64,000 nt of DNA, from NCBI RefSeq assembly GCF_002020355.1, contig NZ_MPZV01000001.1, positions 868,001 through 932,000 on the forward strand, read 5' to 3'. The stretch is from Thioclava sediminum (GTDB lineage: Bacteria > Pseudomonadota > Alphaproteobacteria > Rhodobacterales > Rhodobacteraceae). Of the stretch, positions 8,511 to 17,635 are shown in pieces (the first letter of the stretch is position 1; each line of letters starts with the position of its first letter). The position numbers were made by a program, and so were the translations under genes. The notes beneath the pieces were generated by a model. It did not search any database. It had not been told where the DNA came from and saw nothing but the letters and a program-made list of their open reading frames with translations.

Positions 8511-9689
8511 TCAGGCGGCCTTTTCGAGTTGCGACGCGGCGGCATCGAGACGGGTCACCGCCTCGGCCAGATCGGCCTCGGAAATGTTCAGCGCGGGCAG
8601 AAGGCGCAGCACATTATCGGCAGCGGGCACGGTCAGCAGGTGCTGATCATAGGCGGCGGCGACCAAGTCGGTCGGCGCGCGCTTGCATTTGAGCCCGAGC
8701 ATCAGACCGGTGCCGCGCACGCTCTCGAACGTGTCGGGATGCGCGGCGATCAACCCTTCGAGCTTCTGGCGCAGGAAGCCAGCGCGCGCGTTGACCTGAT
8801 CGAGGAAGGCTGGCTCGGAGACGATCTCCATCACCTTGGCGCCGACCGCGCAGCCCAGCGGGTTGCCGCCATAGGTCGAGCCATGCGTGCCCGCGACCAT
8901 GCCGGAGGCGGCCTCCTCAGTCGCCAGCACCGCGCCCAGCGGGAAGCCCCCGCCGATGCCTTTCGCGACCATCATGATGTCAGGGGTGATGCCCGCCCAT
9001 TCATGCGCGAAGAGCCGTCCCGAACGGCCCACGCCGCATTGCACCTCGTCGAAGATCAGGAGCGCGCCCGTCTCGTCGCAGAGATCGCGCAGTCCTTTCA
9101 GGCACTGATCGGGCACCGGGCGGATACCGCCCTCGCCCTGGATCGGCTCGATCAGGATGGCCGCGGTCTTGTCGGAGACGGCGGCCTTGAGCGCCTCGTG
9201 ATCGCCCCAGGGAAGCTGGGTGAAACCGGGCAGCAGCGGGCCGAAGCCCTTCACCATCTTTTCCGAATTCGGCGTGGCCGAAATCGCACCGGTGGAGCGG
9301 CCATGGAACGCGCCATCGAAGGTGATGATCTCGGTTCGATCTTCGCCCTTCGAGGACCAGTATTTCCGCGCCATCTTGATCGCGAGTTCAGCGGCCTCGG
9401 TGCCGGAATTGGTGAAGAAGACCGTATCGGCGAAGGTCTTCTCGACCAGCGCATCGGCCAGCGCCTGCTGCTGCGGGATCTGGTAGAGGTTCGAGACATG
9501 CCACAGCTTGCTCGCCTGCTCGGTCAGCGCCTCGACCAGTTCGGGGGCGGCATGACCCAGCGCATTCACCGCGATCCCCGCGCCCATGTCGAGATATCGG
9601 GTCCCGTCCGCCGTCTCCAGCCAGGAACCCTCGCCCTTCACGAAGGCGAGCGGTGCGCGATTATAGGTCGGCAAAACGGAGGGGATCAT
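8511..9689 (-). CDS. argD: Acetylornithine/succinyldiaminopimelate aminotransferase
   Basis: This 392-residue PLP enzyme converts N-acetylglutamate semialdehyde to N-acetylornithine. It has [19 protein letters not shown], the [12 protein letters not shown] segment carrying the PLP Asp, and [13 protein letters not shown] with the catalytic lysine. The start [17 protein letters not shown] is typical of the family. It is the upstream gene of the argD-argF pair. The 222-base stretch between its start and the ZIP gene holds no gene I can support. Confidence 0.96.
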   Translation of the reverse strand: MIPSVLPTYNRAPLAFVKGEGSWLETADGTRYLDMGAGIAVNALGHAAPELVEALTEQASKLWHVSNLYQIPQQQALADALVEKTFADTVFFTNSGTEAAELAIKMARKYWSSKGEDRTEIITFDGAFHGRSTGAISATPNSEKMVKGFGPLLPGFTQLPWGDHEALKAAVSDKTAAILIEPIQGEGGIRPVPDQCLKGLRDLCDETGALLIFDEVQCGVGRSGRLFAHEWAGITPDIMMVAKGIGGGFPLGAVLATEEAASGMVAGTHGSTYGGNPLGCAVGAKVMEIVSEPAFLDQVNARAGFLRQKLEGLIAAHPDTFESVRGTGLMLGLKCKRAPTDLVAAAYDQHLLTVPAADNVLRLLPALNISEADLAEAVTRLDAAASQLEKAA

Positions 9690-9911
9690 CGGGTCAAACT
9701 CCAGTAAGAGAAGGCAAATTCGTGCAACAGTCCCGGGGGGCTGTCAACATTCAGGGGCCTAAGGTCAGCGATTTGGGATAGGGTGTGGCGGCATGCCACG
9801 GCAGATCGGACGTCAGGCGCTTCAGCGGCGACGTCGGGGACGGGCGATATATGCGGTCCGTGCGATCATGCGTTTGCGCTTACGCCGGGGCAGCGCGGAA
9901 GTAAAGAGGGT

Positions 9912-10682
9912 TTAGCCAAGCGTCACGTCGAGGAACATCATCAGGATCAACCCGAAAAGCAGCCCCGCGGTCGCGCGGTTCTGATGCCCGTTGCGGTGGG
10001 TTTCGGGCAGGATCTCGTGGCTGATGATGTAGAGCATGGCGCCCGCCGCGAAGGTCAGCCCCCATGGCAGCAGCGCGCCGGAGACTGACACGGCAGCCGC
10101 GCCGACCAGCGCGCCCACGGGCTCGACCGCCCCGGTCATCGCGGTGACGAAGAAGGCTTTGCGGCGGGTATAGCCCTGCCCGATCAGCGCGACGGCCACA
10201 GCCAGCCCCTCGGGGATGTCCTGCAGCGAGATGCCGGTCATCACCGAGAAGCCGTTCTCGTTGCCCGCGCCGAAAGCGACGCCGATCGACAGGCCTTCGG
10301 GGAAGTTGTGGATCGTGATCGCGATCACGAAAAGCCAGATCCGCGCCAGTTGCGCCGCATCTGCCCCTTCGCGCCCTGATGTGAAATGCTCATGCGGCAG
10401 GGTCGCGTTCAGCCAGGCCACGAAGCCCGCGCCAATGGCGATGCCGATTGCGGCGATGGCGGCGGCGACCCAGACCGAGCCGAACATGGTCTCGGCCACG
10501 TCGATGCCCGGCAGGATCAGCGAGAAATACGAGGCCGAGAGCATCACGCCCGCCGCGAAGCCCAGCATCGTATCGGCTGTGCGCTGGCTCATGGAGCGCC
10601 CGAGCAGCGCCGGGATCGCCCCGGCAGCCGTTGCGACGCCCGCCACCATGCCGCCCATAAGGCCGAGCCAAATCTCGTTCAC
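9912..10682 (-). CDS. ZIP family metal transporter
   Basis: This roughly 256-residue membrane protein belongs to the ZIP family, which imports zinc and other divalent metals. The conserved metal-site helices appear as TIHNFPEGLSIGVAFGAG and ISLQDIPEGLAVAVAL, each with the HNxPEG/QxxPEG signature. About eight hydrophobic segments are visible. I place the start at GTG 10682 (VNEIWLGLMGG), because AAGGAG lies just before it. The frame is open upstream to 10865, but that extension is not hydrophobic and has no family match. It is divergent from lldD. Confidence 0.85.
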   Translation of the reverse strand: MNEIWLGLMGGMVAGVATAAGAIPALLGRSMSQRTADTMLGFAAGVMLSASYFSLILPGIDVAETMFGSVWVAAAIAAIGIAIGAGFVAWLNATLPHEHFTSGREGADAAQLARIWLFVIAITIHNFPEGLSIGVAFGAGNENGFSVMTGISLQDIPEGLAVAVALIGQGYTRRKAFFVTAMTGAVEPVGALVGAAAVSVSGALLPWGLTFAAGAMLYIISHEILPETHRNGHQNRATAGLLFGLILMMFLDVTLG

Positions 10683-10812
10683 GCCGCTCTCCTTTTCGTG
10701 TTCGCCCGGCGAGATGGGAACGGATCGCGCATGATTGCAAGCCTTGCGATGGGTGATTGCGCAAATTTCGAGGGATTGGTAAGGAAACTTAACCACGGAG
10801 AGAGGAACCCCC

Positions 10813-11976
10813 ATGCCCGTCATCACCTCCATCGCCGATCTGAAACGTCTGCATAAGCGCCGCACGCCGAAGATGTTCTACGATTACGCGGAGAGCGGCT
10901 CCTATACCGAGCAGACCTTCCGCGAGAATACCGAGGACTTCGCGCAGATCCGCCTCAACCAGCGGATTGCGCGGGACATGACGGGGCGCACGACGAAATC
11001 GACGATGCTGGGTCAGGAGGTCGCGATGCCGGTGGCGCTCGCGCCCGTGGGGCTGACGGGTATGCAGCGCGCCGATGGCGAGATCAAGGCGGCGAAGGCA
11101 GCGGAGAAATTCGGCGTGCCCTACACGCTGTCCACGATGTCGATCTGCTCGATCGAGGACGTGGCCGAGAATGTCAGCGAGCCCTTCTGGTTCCAGATCT
11201 ACACGCTGACCGATGACGACTATAACAAGCGGGTGCTGGAGCGGGCACGGGCAGCGGGCTGTTCGGCGCTGGTGATCACGGTCGATCTGCAGCTGCTGGG
11301 CCAGCGCCACAAAGACCTGAAGAACGGGCTGACCGCGCCGCCGAAATTCACCCCGGCCGTGCTGGCCGATCTGGCGACAAAATGGCGCTGGGGCATCGAG
11401 ATGCTGCAGACCAAGCGACGCTTCTTCGGCAATATCGTGGGCCATGTAGACAGCGCCGCCGATCCCGCCTCGCTGTCGTCGTGGACCGCGGAGAAGTTCG
11501 ATCAGTCGCTGAACTGGGACCGGATCAAGCAGCTCATGGATATGTGGGGCGGCAAGGTGATCCTGAAGGGGATTCTCAGCGAGGAAGACGCCGAGATGGC
11601 CGCCGCGACCGGGGCCGATGCGATCGTGGTCTCGAACCATGGCGGGCGTCAGCTCGACGGGGCGCTCAGTTCGATCCGGATGCTGCCGAAGATCGTCAAT
11701 GCGGTCGGCGACAAGACCGAGGTCTGGCTCGATAGCGGCATCCGCTCGGGGCAGGACGTGCTCAAGGCGCTGGCGCTTGGCGCGAAGGGCGTGATGATCG
11801 GGCGCGCCTATGTCTACGGTCTGGGCGCGATGGGCGAGCCGGGCGTGACCAAGGCGCTGGAGGTCATCCAGAAGGAGCTCGACACCTCGATGGCGCTGTG
11901 CGGCGAGCGTCGGATCGAGAATCTGGGCCGGGACGATCTGCTGATCCCCAATGGCTTCTTCGACACCTATTCCTAA
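10813..11976 (+). CDS. lldD: FMN-dependent L-lactate dehydrogenase / alpha-hydroxy acid oxidase
   Basis: This 387-residue member of the FMN alpha-hydroxyacid dehydrogenase family most likely oxidises L-lactate to pyruvate at the membrane. The active-site SNHGGRQLDGA (near residue 275) and the phosphate-binding DSGIRSGQDVLKA are intact, as is the N-terminal FYDYAESGSYTEQT. Substrate preference (lactate, glycolate or mandelate) cannot be read with certainty. An AGAGGAA stretch precedes the ATG. The gene is monocistronic. Confidence 0.9.
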   Translation: MPVITSIADLKRLHKRRTPKMFYDYAESGSYTEQTFRENTEDFAQIRLNQRIARDMTGRTTKSTMLGQEVAMPVALAPVGLTGMQRADGEIKAAKAAEKFGVPYTLSTMSICSIEDVAENVSEPFWFQIYTLTDDDYNKRVLERARAAGCSALVITVDLQLLGQRHKDLKNGLTAPPKFTPAVLADLATKWRWGIEMLQTKRRFFGNIVGHVDSAADPASLSSWTAEKFDQSLNWDRIKQLMDMWGGKVILKGILSEEDAEMAAATGADAIVVSNHGGRQLDGALSSIRMLPKIVNAVGDKTEVWLDSGIRSGQDVLKALALGAKGVMIGRAYVYGLGAMGEPGVTKALEVIQKELDTSMALCGERRIENLGRDDLLIPNGFFDTYS

Positions 11977-11986
11977 GGGCGGGCTC

Positions 11987-12859
11987 CTAAGGGTTTAGGC
12001 GCTTCTCGAAGAACCGATCGGGATAGGGATCGTCGTTGAATCGGTCGATCTCGTCCCAGCCGAAGCGGTGATACATCGCGACCGCTTCGGGCAGCGCCGA
12101 ATTTGTATCCAGCCGCAGATGCAGCTGGCCCAAGTCGCGCGCCGCCGCCTCGATCGCCTCCATCAACTGCCGCGCCAGCCCGAGGCCACGCGCGGCAGGC
12201 GCGATCCAGACGCGCTTCACCTCGGCATAATCCGCCCCGCCCTTCAGCGCCGCGCAGCCCACCGGCACTCCGTCGGACAATGCGAGCAGGAAGGTGCCAC
12301 GGGGCGGGCGCATATCGTCGGCCTCGGGATCTTTCGACAGGTTCACATCGAAGCCACCTTCAAACCGGGCGGCAAGTTCCGCGTAATAGTGCTGAAGGCA
12401 ATCCCGCGCCCGCGGGTCGAGCGGATCGCAGGGCACGATTTCGATCTCGGCGCGGGTCAGTGCCGTCGCGATCAGATCCATCGCCGCCAAGAGCGCGGTC
12501 TGGTCGGGATGGCGCGAGAGGATATCCGCCGCCTGCGCATCAGAGAGCCGTTCGTATTCCGCGAATTCCGCCTGCCCCGCCTCGGTCAGACGCGCGATGC
12601 GGCGCCGCCCGTCTTCGGGATCGTCCTCCACGACGATCAGCCCTTCGCTTTCCAGCCCGCGCAGCAGACGGCTCATCAGCCCGGAATCGAGCGCCAGAGC
12701 CTGACGCAGCTTGGCGACATCGCCCTGCCCACGCCCGATCGCATTGAGCACCCGCGCAGAGCCCAACGGCCGCCCACGATCGAGAAACGATGAGTTCAGC
12801 GCGCCCACCTGCCGGGTGACGGCCCGGTTGAACCGGCGTATATGCGCGAGTGCGTCCAT
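11987..12859 (-). CDS. MarR-type regulator fused to GNAT acetyltransferase
   Basis: This 290-residue fusion has a winged-helix MarR domain at residues 1-140 (LDSGLMSRLLRGLESEGLI, DDPEDGRRRIARLTEAG) and a GNAT fold at about 145-290 (VWIAPAARGLGLARQLMEAI is the acetyl-CoA loop). The fusion type is known in bacteria; its substrate is not. ATG 12859 (MDALAHIRRFNRAV) matches the usual MarR N-terminus. The frame runs on to 12991, but the extra residues look like non-coding sequence. It ends 10 bases from the convergent lldD stop. Confidence 0.85.
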   Translation of the reverse strand: MDALAHIRRFNRAVTRQVGALNSSFLDRGRPLGSARVLNAIGRGQGDVAKLRQALALDSGLMSRLLRGLESEGLIVVEDDPEDGRRRIARLTEAGQAEFAEYERLSDAQAADILSRHPDQTALLAAMDLIATALTRAEIEIVPCDPLDPRARDCLQHYYAELAARFEGGFDVNLSKDPEADDMRPPRGTFLLALSDGVPVGCAALKGGADYAEVKRVWIAPAARGLGLARQLMEAIEAAARDLGQLHLRLDTNSALPEAVAMYHRFGWDEIDRFNDDPYPDRFFEKRLNP

Positions 12860-12889
12860 GGGAATACCTGACCTGCGTCCGAGATTATT

Positions 12890-12905
12890 TCTGATATTAG
12901 TCAGA
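12890..12905. promoter_or_regulatory. Candidate operator upstream of MarR-GNAT gene
   Basis: An AT-rich inverted repeat TCTGA-TATTAG-TCAGA, within TTTCTGATATTAGTCAGATA, lies about 30 bases before the MarR-GNAT start. MarR proteins often repress their own gene through such sites. The site is inferred from position and symmetry. Confidence 0.3.
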
Positions 12906-13044
12906 TATCCTTCTATAGCAACCCGTATTCCGCCACGCCGTCGCTTTCCCCTTGCCATCACGGCCAATCCCGAGTATCCGCGCGGCTTCATGGGCCCGAC
13001 ACCCTTGGAGGCGGCCCATCACTTTGACAAATTGGAGACCAGTT

Positions 13045-13680
13045 ATGGCAAAAGAGATCGAAACGATCGAAGCCGTGGCGCGTACGGGGACGGGCAAGGG
13101 GGCCGCTCGGCAAGCGCGTCGTGAGGGCCTCGTGCCCGGTATCGTCTACGGCGACGGCAAGGACCCGGTTGCAATCAACCTCGACTACAACCGCCTGATC
13201 ACCCGCCTGCGTAAAGGCCGCTTCATGTCCACCCTCTTCAACCTGAAGATGGACGGCCAGGAAGATGTCCGCGTGATCTGCCGCGGCGTTCAGAAAGACG
13301 TCGTCAAGGACCTGCCGACCCACGTCGACTTCATGCGCACCCACCGCAACTCGCGCATCTCGCTCTTCGTGCATGTCGAGTTCATCAACCACGAGAAGGC
13401 GCCCGGCCTGAAGCGCGGCGGCACCCTCGTCGCAGTGCGTCCGGAAGTCGAACTCAACGTTCTCGCCGGTGATATCCCCGAGCAGATCGTGGTCGACCTC
13501 GAAGGCAAGCAGATCGGCGACACCATCCACATCTCCGACGTGGACCTGCCGAAAGGCGCCAAGCCGACCATCGAGCGTGACTTCGTGATCGCGAACGTCG
13601 CTCCGCCGAAAGGCTTCGGTGGTGGCTCCTCCGACGAGGACGAAGGCGAAGAAGCCAGCGAAGAAGCGACCGAAGAGTAA
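13045..13680 (+). CDS. rplY: 50S ribosomal protein L25/general stress protein Ctc
   Basis: This 211-residue protein of the long (CTC) L25 type binds 5S rRNA. The N-terminal L25 fold begins [20 protein letters not shown] and contains [12 protein letters not shown]. The C-terminal TL5-like beta domain runs to about residue 190 and ends in an acidic tail rich in Glu. ATG 13045 is preceded by GGAG at 13034; the frame extends upstream to 12952, but without family residues. A clear terminator follows at 13706. Confidence 0.95.
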   Translation: MAKEIETIEAVARTGTGKGAARQARREGLVPGIVYGDGKDPVAINLDYNRLITRLRKGRFMSTLFNLKMDGQEDVRVICRGVQKDVVKDLPTHVDFMRTHRNSRISLFVHVEFINHEKAPGLKRGGTLVAVRPEVELNVLAGDIPEQIVVDLEGKQIGDTIHISDVDLPKGAKPTIERDFVIANVAPPKGFGGGSSDEDEGEEASEEATEE

Positions 13681-13705
13681 TTCTTCTTCCGATGAGATTT
13701 TCGAG

Positions 13706-13732
13706 ACGGGGCCTTTCGGGGCCCCGTTTTTC
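13706..13732 (+). terminator. Intrinsic terminator of rplY
   Basis: A perfect eight-base stem ACGGGGCC/GGCCCCGT (13706-13713 and 13720-13727) with loop TTTCGG is followed at once by a run of T. It lies 25 bases after the rplY stop. Confidence 0.9.
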
Positions 13733-13869
13733 TTTGCCCAAAGCCGCAATTGCCGGCTGCGCGGCAAACCTCCGGCCAAACGCGCTCACATTTATGTGAA
13801 CAAAAAATTTCTCGCCTTTTTTCCAAAACGCGATAGCTTCGAAGGTAATACAACCTAAAGGCTAGTCAC

Positions 13870-14160
13870 ATGCTGGAGCTTATCGCACTCGTTCTTGCAG
13901 CATTCGTGGTGCTACCGCCTAGAATGCTCAGCGCAATTGGTCGCGCCGTTTATGCCGTGCTGCGTCCGGTCCTGCGCCCGTTCTACCGCTTCGCGTCGAG
14001 ACGACTCCCGCGCAACGGGTATGAAGAAATTGCGAAATGCAATATCGACGAGACCAGCGAGCGCCTCTTCGATGAGTTCGCCCTGCCCGAGCCGCAAGAG
14101 CGCCCGATCATAGTAGGCGAGTCGGGACGCCCGACTTATGTCGAATACCGCGCGGCTTAA
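13870..14160 (+). CDS. Small membrane-anchored protein of unknown function
   Basis: This is a 96-residue open frame between rplY and pth. It begins with one hydrophobic segment (MLELIALVLAAFVVLPP), then a basic stretch rich in Arg and Pro (RAVYAVLRPVLRPFYRFASR), then an acidic soluble tail. I do not recognise a family. Codon use looks like its neighbours, and the frame is uninterrupted between the rplY terminator and the pth start. The 9-base AAAGGCTAG region before the ATG offers only a weak ribosome site. It is probably real but unproven. Confidence 0.6.
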   Translation: MLELIALVLAAFVVLPPRMLSAIGRAVYAVLRPVLRPFYRFASRRLPRNGYEEIAKCNIDETSERLFDEFALPEPQERPIIVGESGRPTYVEYRAA

Positions 14161-14246
14161 GCGCGACGCCCCCTTTCCCCTGCGCGCCCGCTCACATATC
14201 CCTCGGTGAGCAGAGCCTCGACACCGGCGTTCGAAAGGGGAGACGC

Positions 14247-14957
14247 ATGCAGCTTTGGGTGGGCCTGGGCAATCCGGGCGCGAAATACGCGAACAACCGT
14301 CACAATATCGGCTTCATGGCGCTCGACCGGATCGCCGAGGATCACGGCTTCGCCCCGTGGCGCGGCAAGTTTCAGGGTCAGGTGAGTGAGGGCCGTTTCG
14401 GCTCGACCCGCGTTGTGCTGCTGAAACCCGAAACCTTCATGAACCTATCCGGCCAATCCGTGCGCGCGGCCGCCGATTTCTACAAGGTCGATGTCTCCGA
14501 CATCACCGTCTTCCATGACGAGCTGGACCTCGCCCCCGGCAAGTGCCGCCTCAAGCAGGGCGGCGGTCATGCGGGGCATAACGGGCTGCGCTCGATCCAT
14601 CAGCATATGAGCCCCGACTATGCGCGGGTGCGGCTGGGCATCGGCCATCCGGGGCACAAGGACCGCGTGGCGGGCTATGTGCTCAACGATTTCCCGAAGG
14701 CGGAGCAGGAGATGCTCGACGACCTGCTGCGCGGGATCTCGGACGGGGCGCCTGCGCTGGCGGCGGGCGACGGCTCGAAATTCCTCAATGCGGTGAGCCT
14801 ACGGGTCGCGCCGCCGCGCTCTTCGACCGGGACCAAGGCACCGGCCAAAGCCGACGCCCCTGCCCCGCAAGCCTCCCCGCAGCCCGCGCCGCAAAAGAAA
14901 GAGGCCACGGAAACCCGCAGCCCCTTCGACAAGCTCAAGGATCACTTCCGCAAGTGA
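14247..14957 (+). CDS. pth: Peptidyl-tRNA hydrolase
   Basis: This enzyme frees tRNA from stalled peptidyl-tRNA. The Pth fold covers residues 1-190 with WVGLGNPGAKYANNRHNIGF, the LLKPETFMNLSG segment, FHDELDL with the catalytic Asp, and GGGHAGHNGLRSI. The protein has 236 residues, about 40 more than the usual length, because of a Pro/Ala/Lys-rich tail after about residue 192. The rplY-pth order is conserved in many bacteria. Its stop adjoins the convergent stop of the glyoxalase gene directly. Confidence 0.95.
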   Translation: MQLWVGLGNPGAKYANNRHNIGFMALDRIAEDHGFAPWRGKFQGQVSEGRFGSTRVVLLKPETFMNLSGQSVRAAADFYKVDVSDITVFHDELDLAPGKCRLKQGGGHAGHNGLRSIHQHMSPDYARVRLGIGHPGHKDRVAGYVLNDFPKAEQEMLDDLLRGISDGAPALAAGDGSKFLNAVSLRVAPPRSSTGTKAPAKADAPAPQASPQPAPQKKEATETRSPFDKLKDHFRK

Positions 14958-15392
14958 TCACCAGCTGCCGGTGTTCTCCATGCTCGACCACGGCTCCTGG
15001 ATCGGCAGCGGCTCGCCCATCTGCAGCAGCTCGATCGAGATATTGTCGGGCGAGCGCACGAAGGCCATGTGACCGTCGCGCGGCGGGCGGTTGATCGTTA
15101 CGCCATTGTCCATCAGGTGCTGGCACATCTCGTAGATGTTCTCGACGCGGTAAGCGAGGTGGCCGAAATGGCGGCTGTCCGAGGGCAGCCCGCTATCGCC
15201 GTCCCAGTTCCAGGTCAGCTCCACATCCGCCGTGCCGTCGTCCTGCTCGGGCGGGCACATGAAGACCAGCGTGAAGCGGCCCTTGTCGTTTTCGATGCGG
15301 CGGCGTTCCTTCAGGCCCAGAAGCTCGTAGAAGGCTTTCGATTTCTCGAGGTCGAGCACGCGGACCATCGTGTGCAGATATTCGATTTTCAT
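14958..15392 (-). CDS. gloA: Lactoylglutathione lyase (glyoxalase I), VOC family
   Basis: This 144-residue protein has two betaalphabetabetabeta modules. The N-terminal YLHTMVRVLDLEKSKAFYELL resembles glyoxalase I. The metal ligands expected of GloA appear as His7, Glu in DVELTWNWD, His in FGHLAYRVEN and Glu in SIELLQ. The known role is conversion of the methylglyoxal-glutathione adduct to lactoylglutathione. I chose ATG 15392; the frame continues to 15557 but with non-family residues. Another VOC activity cannot be excluded. Confidence 0.78.
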   Translation of the reverse strand: MKIEYLHTMVRVLDLEKSKAFYELLGLKERRRIENDKGRFTLVFMCPPEQDDGTADVELTWNWDGDSGLPSDSRHFGHLAYRVENIYEMCQHLMDNGVTINRPPRDGHMAFVRSPDNISIELLQMGEPLPIQEPWSSMENTGSW

Positions 15393-15546
15393 GAACAGGC
15401 TTCCTTGGAACTGATTGCGGTTAACCGGAGGATAGCCCTTGAGGCAGCCGCGGCAAGCACCCCGGCTTATCCACAGGATATGGCGGTTCCTAGAGCCGCC
15501 CATCGCATATATAGTGGAGGTCGATTCGAGACATCCGGAGGACATC

Positions 15547-16461
15547 ATGGCGCTCACCCCCGAACAACAAGCCGAGATCGACGCACAGCGCGCCGAGACG
15601 CAAATGACCGCACGGGCGGTCTCGCCGGGGATGGAGAAGCGCCTCTATACCGCCCATGAAGTGCTCGATCACGGGGTGGTCCGGGTCATCGACTATATGG
15701 GCGACGACTCCGCGATCGTGCAGGCGGCGCGGGTCTCCTATGGCCGGGGCACCAAGACGGTGAACAGCGACGCGGGCCTGATCCGCTACCTGATGCGGCA
15801 CTGGCATTCGACCCCGTTCGAGATGTGCGAGGTCAAGTTCCACGTCAAACTTCCGGTCTTCGTCGCGCGCCAGTGGATCCGCCACCGCACCGCGAACGTC
15901 AACGAATACTCCGCGCGCTACTCGATCCTCGACCGCGAATTCTACATCCCCGAGGCCAGCCAGCTCGCCGCGCAATCGAGCCAGAACCATCAGGGCCGCG
16001 GTCAGGTGCTCGAAGGCGCCGAGGCCGCCCGCGTGCTCGACATCCTGCGCGACGACGCGATGCGCGCCTATGACCATTACGAGGACATGCTGACGCCCGA
16101 CGAGGATGCAGGCAAACAGGGCCTCGCCCGGGAACTGGCACGGATGAACCTGCCCACCAATATCTACACGCAATGGTATTGGAAGGTGGACCTGCACAAC
16201 CTCTTCCACTTCCTGCGCCTGCGCGCCGACAGCCACGCGCAATACGAGATCCGCGTCTATGCCGAGACCATGTGCGACATCGTCAAGGATTGGGTGCCTG
16301 CGGCCTATTCGGCCTTCGAGGATTACCGTCTGGGCGGGGTGAACCTGTCGGGCAAGGCCGTGGAGCTGCTGAAGCGCCGTCTGGCAGGCGAGGAGATCAC
16401 GCAGGAGACCTCGGGCATGAGCAAAGGCGAGTGGCGGGAGTTTTGTGAGGTTTGGGGGTGA
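15547..16461 (+). CDS. thyX: Flavin-dependent thymidylate synthase
   Basis: This 304-residue ThyX makes dTMP from dUMP using FAD and methylenetetrahydrofolate. The diagnostic motif [14 protein letters not shown] begins at residue 112. Other ThyX residues follow in [18 protein letters not shown] and [10 protein letters not shown] took ATG 15547 ([12 protein letters not shown]), which has CGGAGGA just upstream; the frame is open from 15439 but overlaps the promoter area. An unusual hairpin array follows the stop. Confidence 0.96.
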   Translation: MALTPEQQAEIDAQRAETQMTARAVSPGMEKRLYTAHEVLDHGVVRVIDYMGDDSAIVQAARVSYGRGTKTVNSDAGLIRYLMRHWHSTPFEMCEVKFHVKLPVFVARQWIRHRTANVNEYSARYSILDREFYIPEASQLAAQSSQNHQGRGQVLEGAEAARVLDILRDDAMRAYDHYEDMLTPDEDAGKQGLARELARMNLPTNIYTQWYWKVDLHNLFHFLRLRADSHAQYEIRVYAETMCDIVKDWVPAAYSAFEDYRLGGVNLSGKAVELLKRRLAGEEITQETSGMSKGEWREFCEVWG

Positions 16462-16468
16462 GGCGCGG

Positions 16469-16544
16469 CCCCGGATTTTAATCCGGGGCGAAAACGCTCC
16501 AGTGGAGCGTTTTCAGTGCCGAACGCCCGAGCGCAAGCGAGGGC
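16469..16544. repeat. Hairpin array (module B, reverse orientation) after thyX
   Basis: Three palindromes lie in series. First is CCCCGGATT/AATCCGGGG (16469-16488), a possible thyX terminator without a T-run. Second is the perfect 11-base stem GAAAACGCTCC-AGT-GGAGCGTTTTC (16490-16514). Third is a GCCC-GA-GC-GCAA-GC-GA-GGGC hairpin (about 16523-16542). The last two match, in reverse orientation, the repeats at 51005-51110 and 51287-51395, including the GAACGCCC segment between them. The array lies just upstream of the AT-rich gene at 16569. Confidence 0.8.
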
Positions 16545-16568
16545 GCTCGCAGACCAGGAGGATGGCGC

Positions 16569-17090
16569 ATGAAGACGATGGTAGAAAGCATGCTCCAACC
16601 TCAAGACATCATGCGCATTGGCACTTTCGTTCAAACGGCAGCACATATTGAACTTGTACTGCTTCACGCCGTCGCGCTCATGGAAAATACAGACCTCGAC
16701 ACGGCGGCGGCTAAGGAAGATTTCGTCGAGCTAAAGCAGAGCACATGGAAGCTCGTCGCTCGCTTTGCAGAAAATGCCAAAGAAGTTCCCGGTCATATCG
16801 GTTCGGAAATCACTCGGCTCGCAAAAGAAATCCGGGAAGGTCTAGAGTTTCGTCACATGGTCGTTCACGGAGCATTCTCACGTGAACGAACTGACCTAGA
16901 TAGCCTTGAGGTTGAGCATTTTCTGCAACGCGGAGCGCGGCGCGAGCGTGAGCACTTCGCGGTCGTGGAGCCAATCACTGGAGAGATGCTTAACGAAGCC
17001 ATCGCCACTGCAGACCTTATTCTATTTGAGCTTGTCGCACTAAGAAGCTGGCTTTTACGCGAGCGCTCCAATGAAAGCGCGTCAAATTAG
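16569..17090 (+). CDS. HEPN-like protein of unknown function
   Basis: This 173-residue, mostly helical protein has base composition clearly richer in A and T than its neighbours. It contains EFRHMVVHGAF, in which R95-H-x3-H100 fits the R[NDH]xxxH motif of HEPN nucleases and HEPN-like nucleotide-binding proteins. The rest (VQTAAHIELVLLHAVAL, EITRLAKEIREGLEF) is amphipathic helix. I see no partner antitoxin or nucleotidyltransferase beside it. The codon use and the flanking repeats suggest acquisition by transfer into the thyX-DUF1810 gap. The function (RNase, toxin or abortive defence) is inference only. ATG 16578 is an alternative start. Confidence 0.7.
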   Translation: MKTMVESMLQPQDIMRIGTFVQTAAHIELVLLHAVALMENTDLDTAAAKEDFVELKQSTWKLVARFAENAKEVPGHIGSEITRLAKEIREGLEFRHMVVHGAFSRERTDLDSLEVEHFLQRGARREREHFAVVEPITGEMLNEAIATADLILFELVALRSWLLRERSNESASN

Positions 17091-17105
17091 ACCTTAGCGC
17101 CCCCC

Positions 17106-17160
17106 GCCCGGCCCCTAGGCCGGGCCGCGCCCGACCCGCCCCCAGGGCGGGCGCGATTGC
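17106..17160. repeat. Double-hairpin repeat (module A) after the HEPN-like gene
   Basis: Stem one is GCCCGGCC-CCTA-GGCCGGGC (17106-17125). It is followed by the linker CGCGCCCGACC and stem two CCCGCCC-CCA-GGGCGGG (17135-17151), then CGCGATTG. The same order, with different but still complementary stem bases and the same CGCCCGACC linker, recurs at 50865-50921 behind the other AT-rich orphan gene. It may act as a terminator, but no T-run follows. Confidence 0.75.
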
Positions 17161-17221
17161 GCCCACCCTCGGATCGGTCGCGGCCCTCCTCGCGATGTCC
17201 AGAGCGTGTTAGGCTCATCCC

Positions 17222-17635
17222 ATGACCCAACGCTTCCACGCCCCCCAAGACCGCGACTATCCGACCGCGCTGCGGGAACTCCGCCAAGGTCGTAAGACCA
17301 GCCATTGGATCTGGTGGATCTTCCCGCAACTGGCCTCGCTCGGGCGGTCGCCCCGGGCGGTGGAATACGGGATCGCGGATCTGGCGGAGGCGCGGGCTTA
17401 TCTCGCCGATCCGGTGCTGCGGGCCCGGTTGGCGGAGGCCTCCGAGGCGGTGCTCGCCCATGCGGGCACGCCCATCGAGGACATCATGGGGCCGGTCGAT
17501 GCGCTGAAGCTGCGCTCCTGCGCGACGCTGTTCGAGGCCGCCGCAAAGGAAAAGGAGCCGGTGTTCACCCGGCTCCTTGAGACGTTTTATGAGGGCGAGC
17601 GCTGCCCGCTGACGCTTGACGCTTTAGCCCGGTGA
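17222..17635 (+). CDS. DUF1810 family protein
   Basis: This 137-residue protein begins RFHAPQDRDYPTALRELRQG and contains SHWIWWIFPQLASLGRSP, the hallmark of the DUF1810 (calpastatin-like) family, then AVEYGIADLAEARAYLADP and the LKLRSCATLFE segment. The length is normal. Function is unknown. The last 12 bases overlap the end of the convergent permease gene at 17624. Confidence 0.88.
   Translation: MTQRFHAPQDRDYPTALRELRQGRKTSHWIWWIFPQLASLGRSPRAVEYGIADLAEARAYLADPVLRARLAEASEAVLAHAGTPIEDIMGPVDALKLRSCATLFEAAAKEKEPVFTRLLETFYEGERCPLTLDALAR

Noticed and set aside
12860-12991. An N-terminal extension of the MarR-GNAT protein
   Set aside because: The added residues are Arg/Gly-rich, cover the candidate operator, and the internal ATG matches the usual MarR start.
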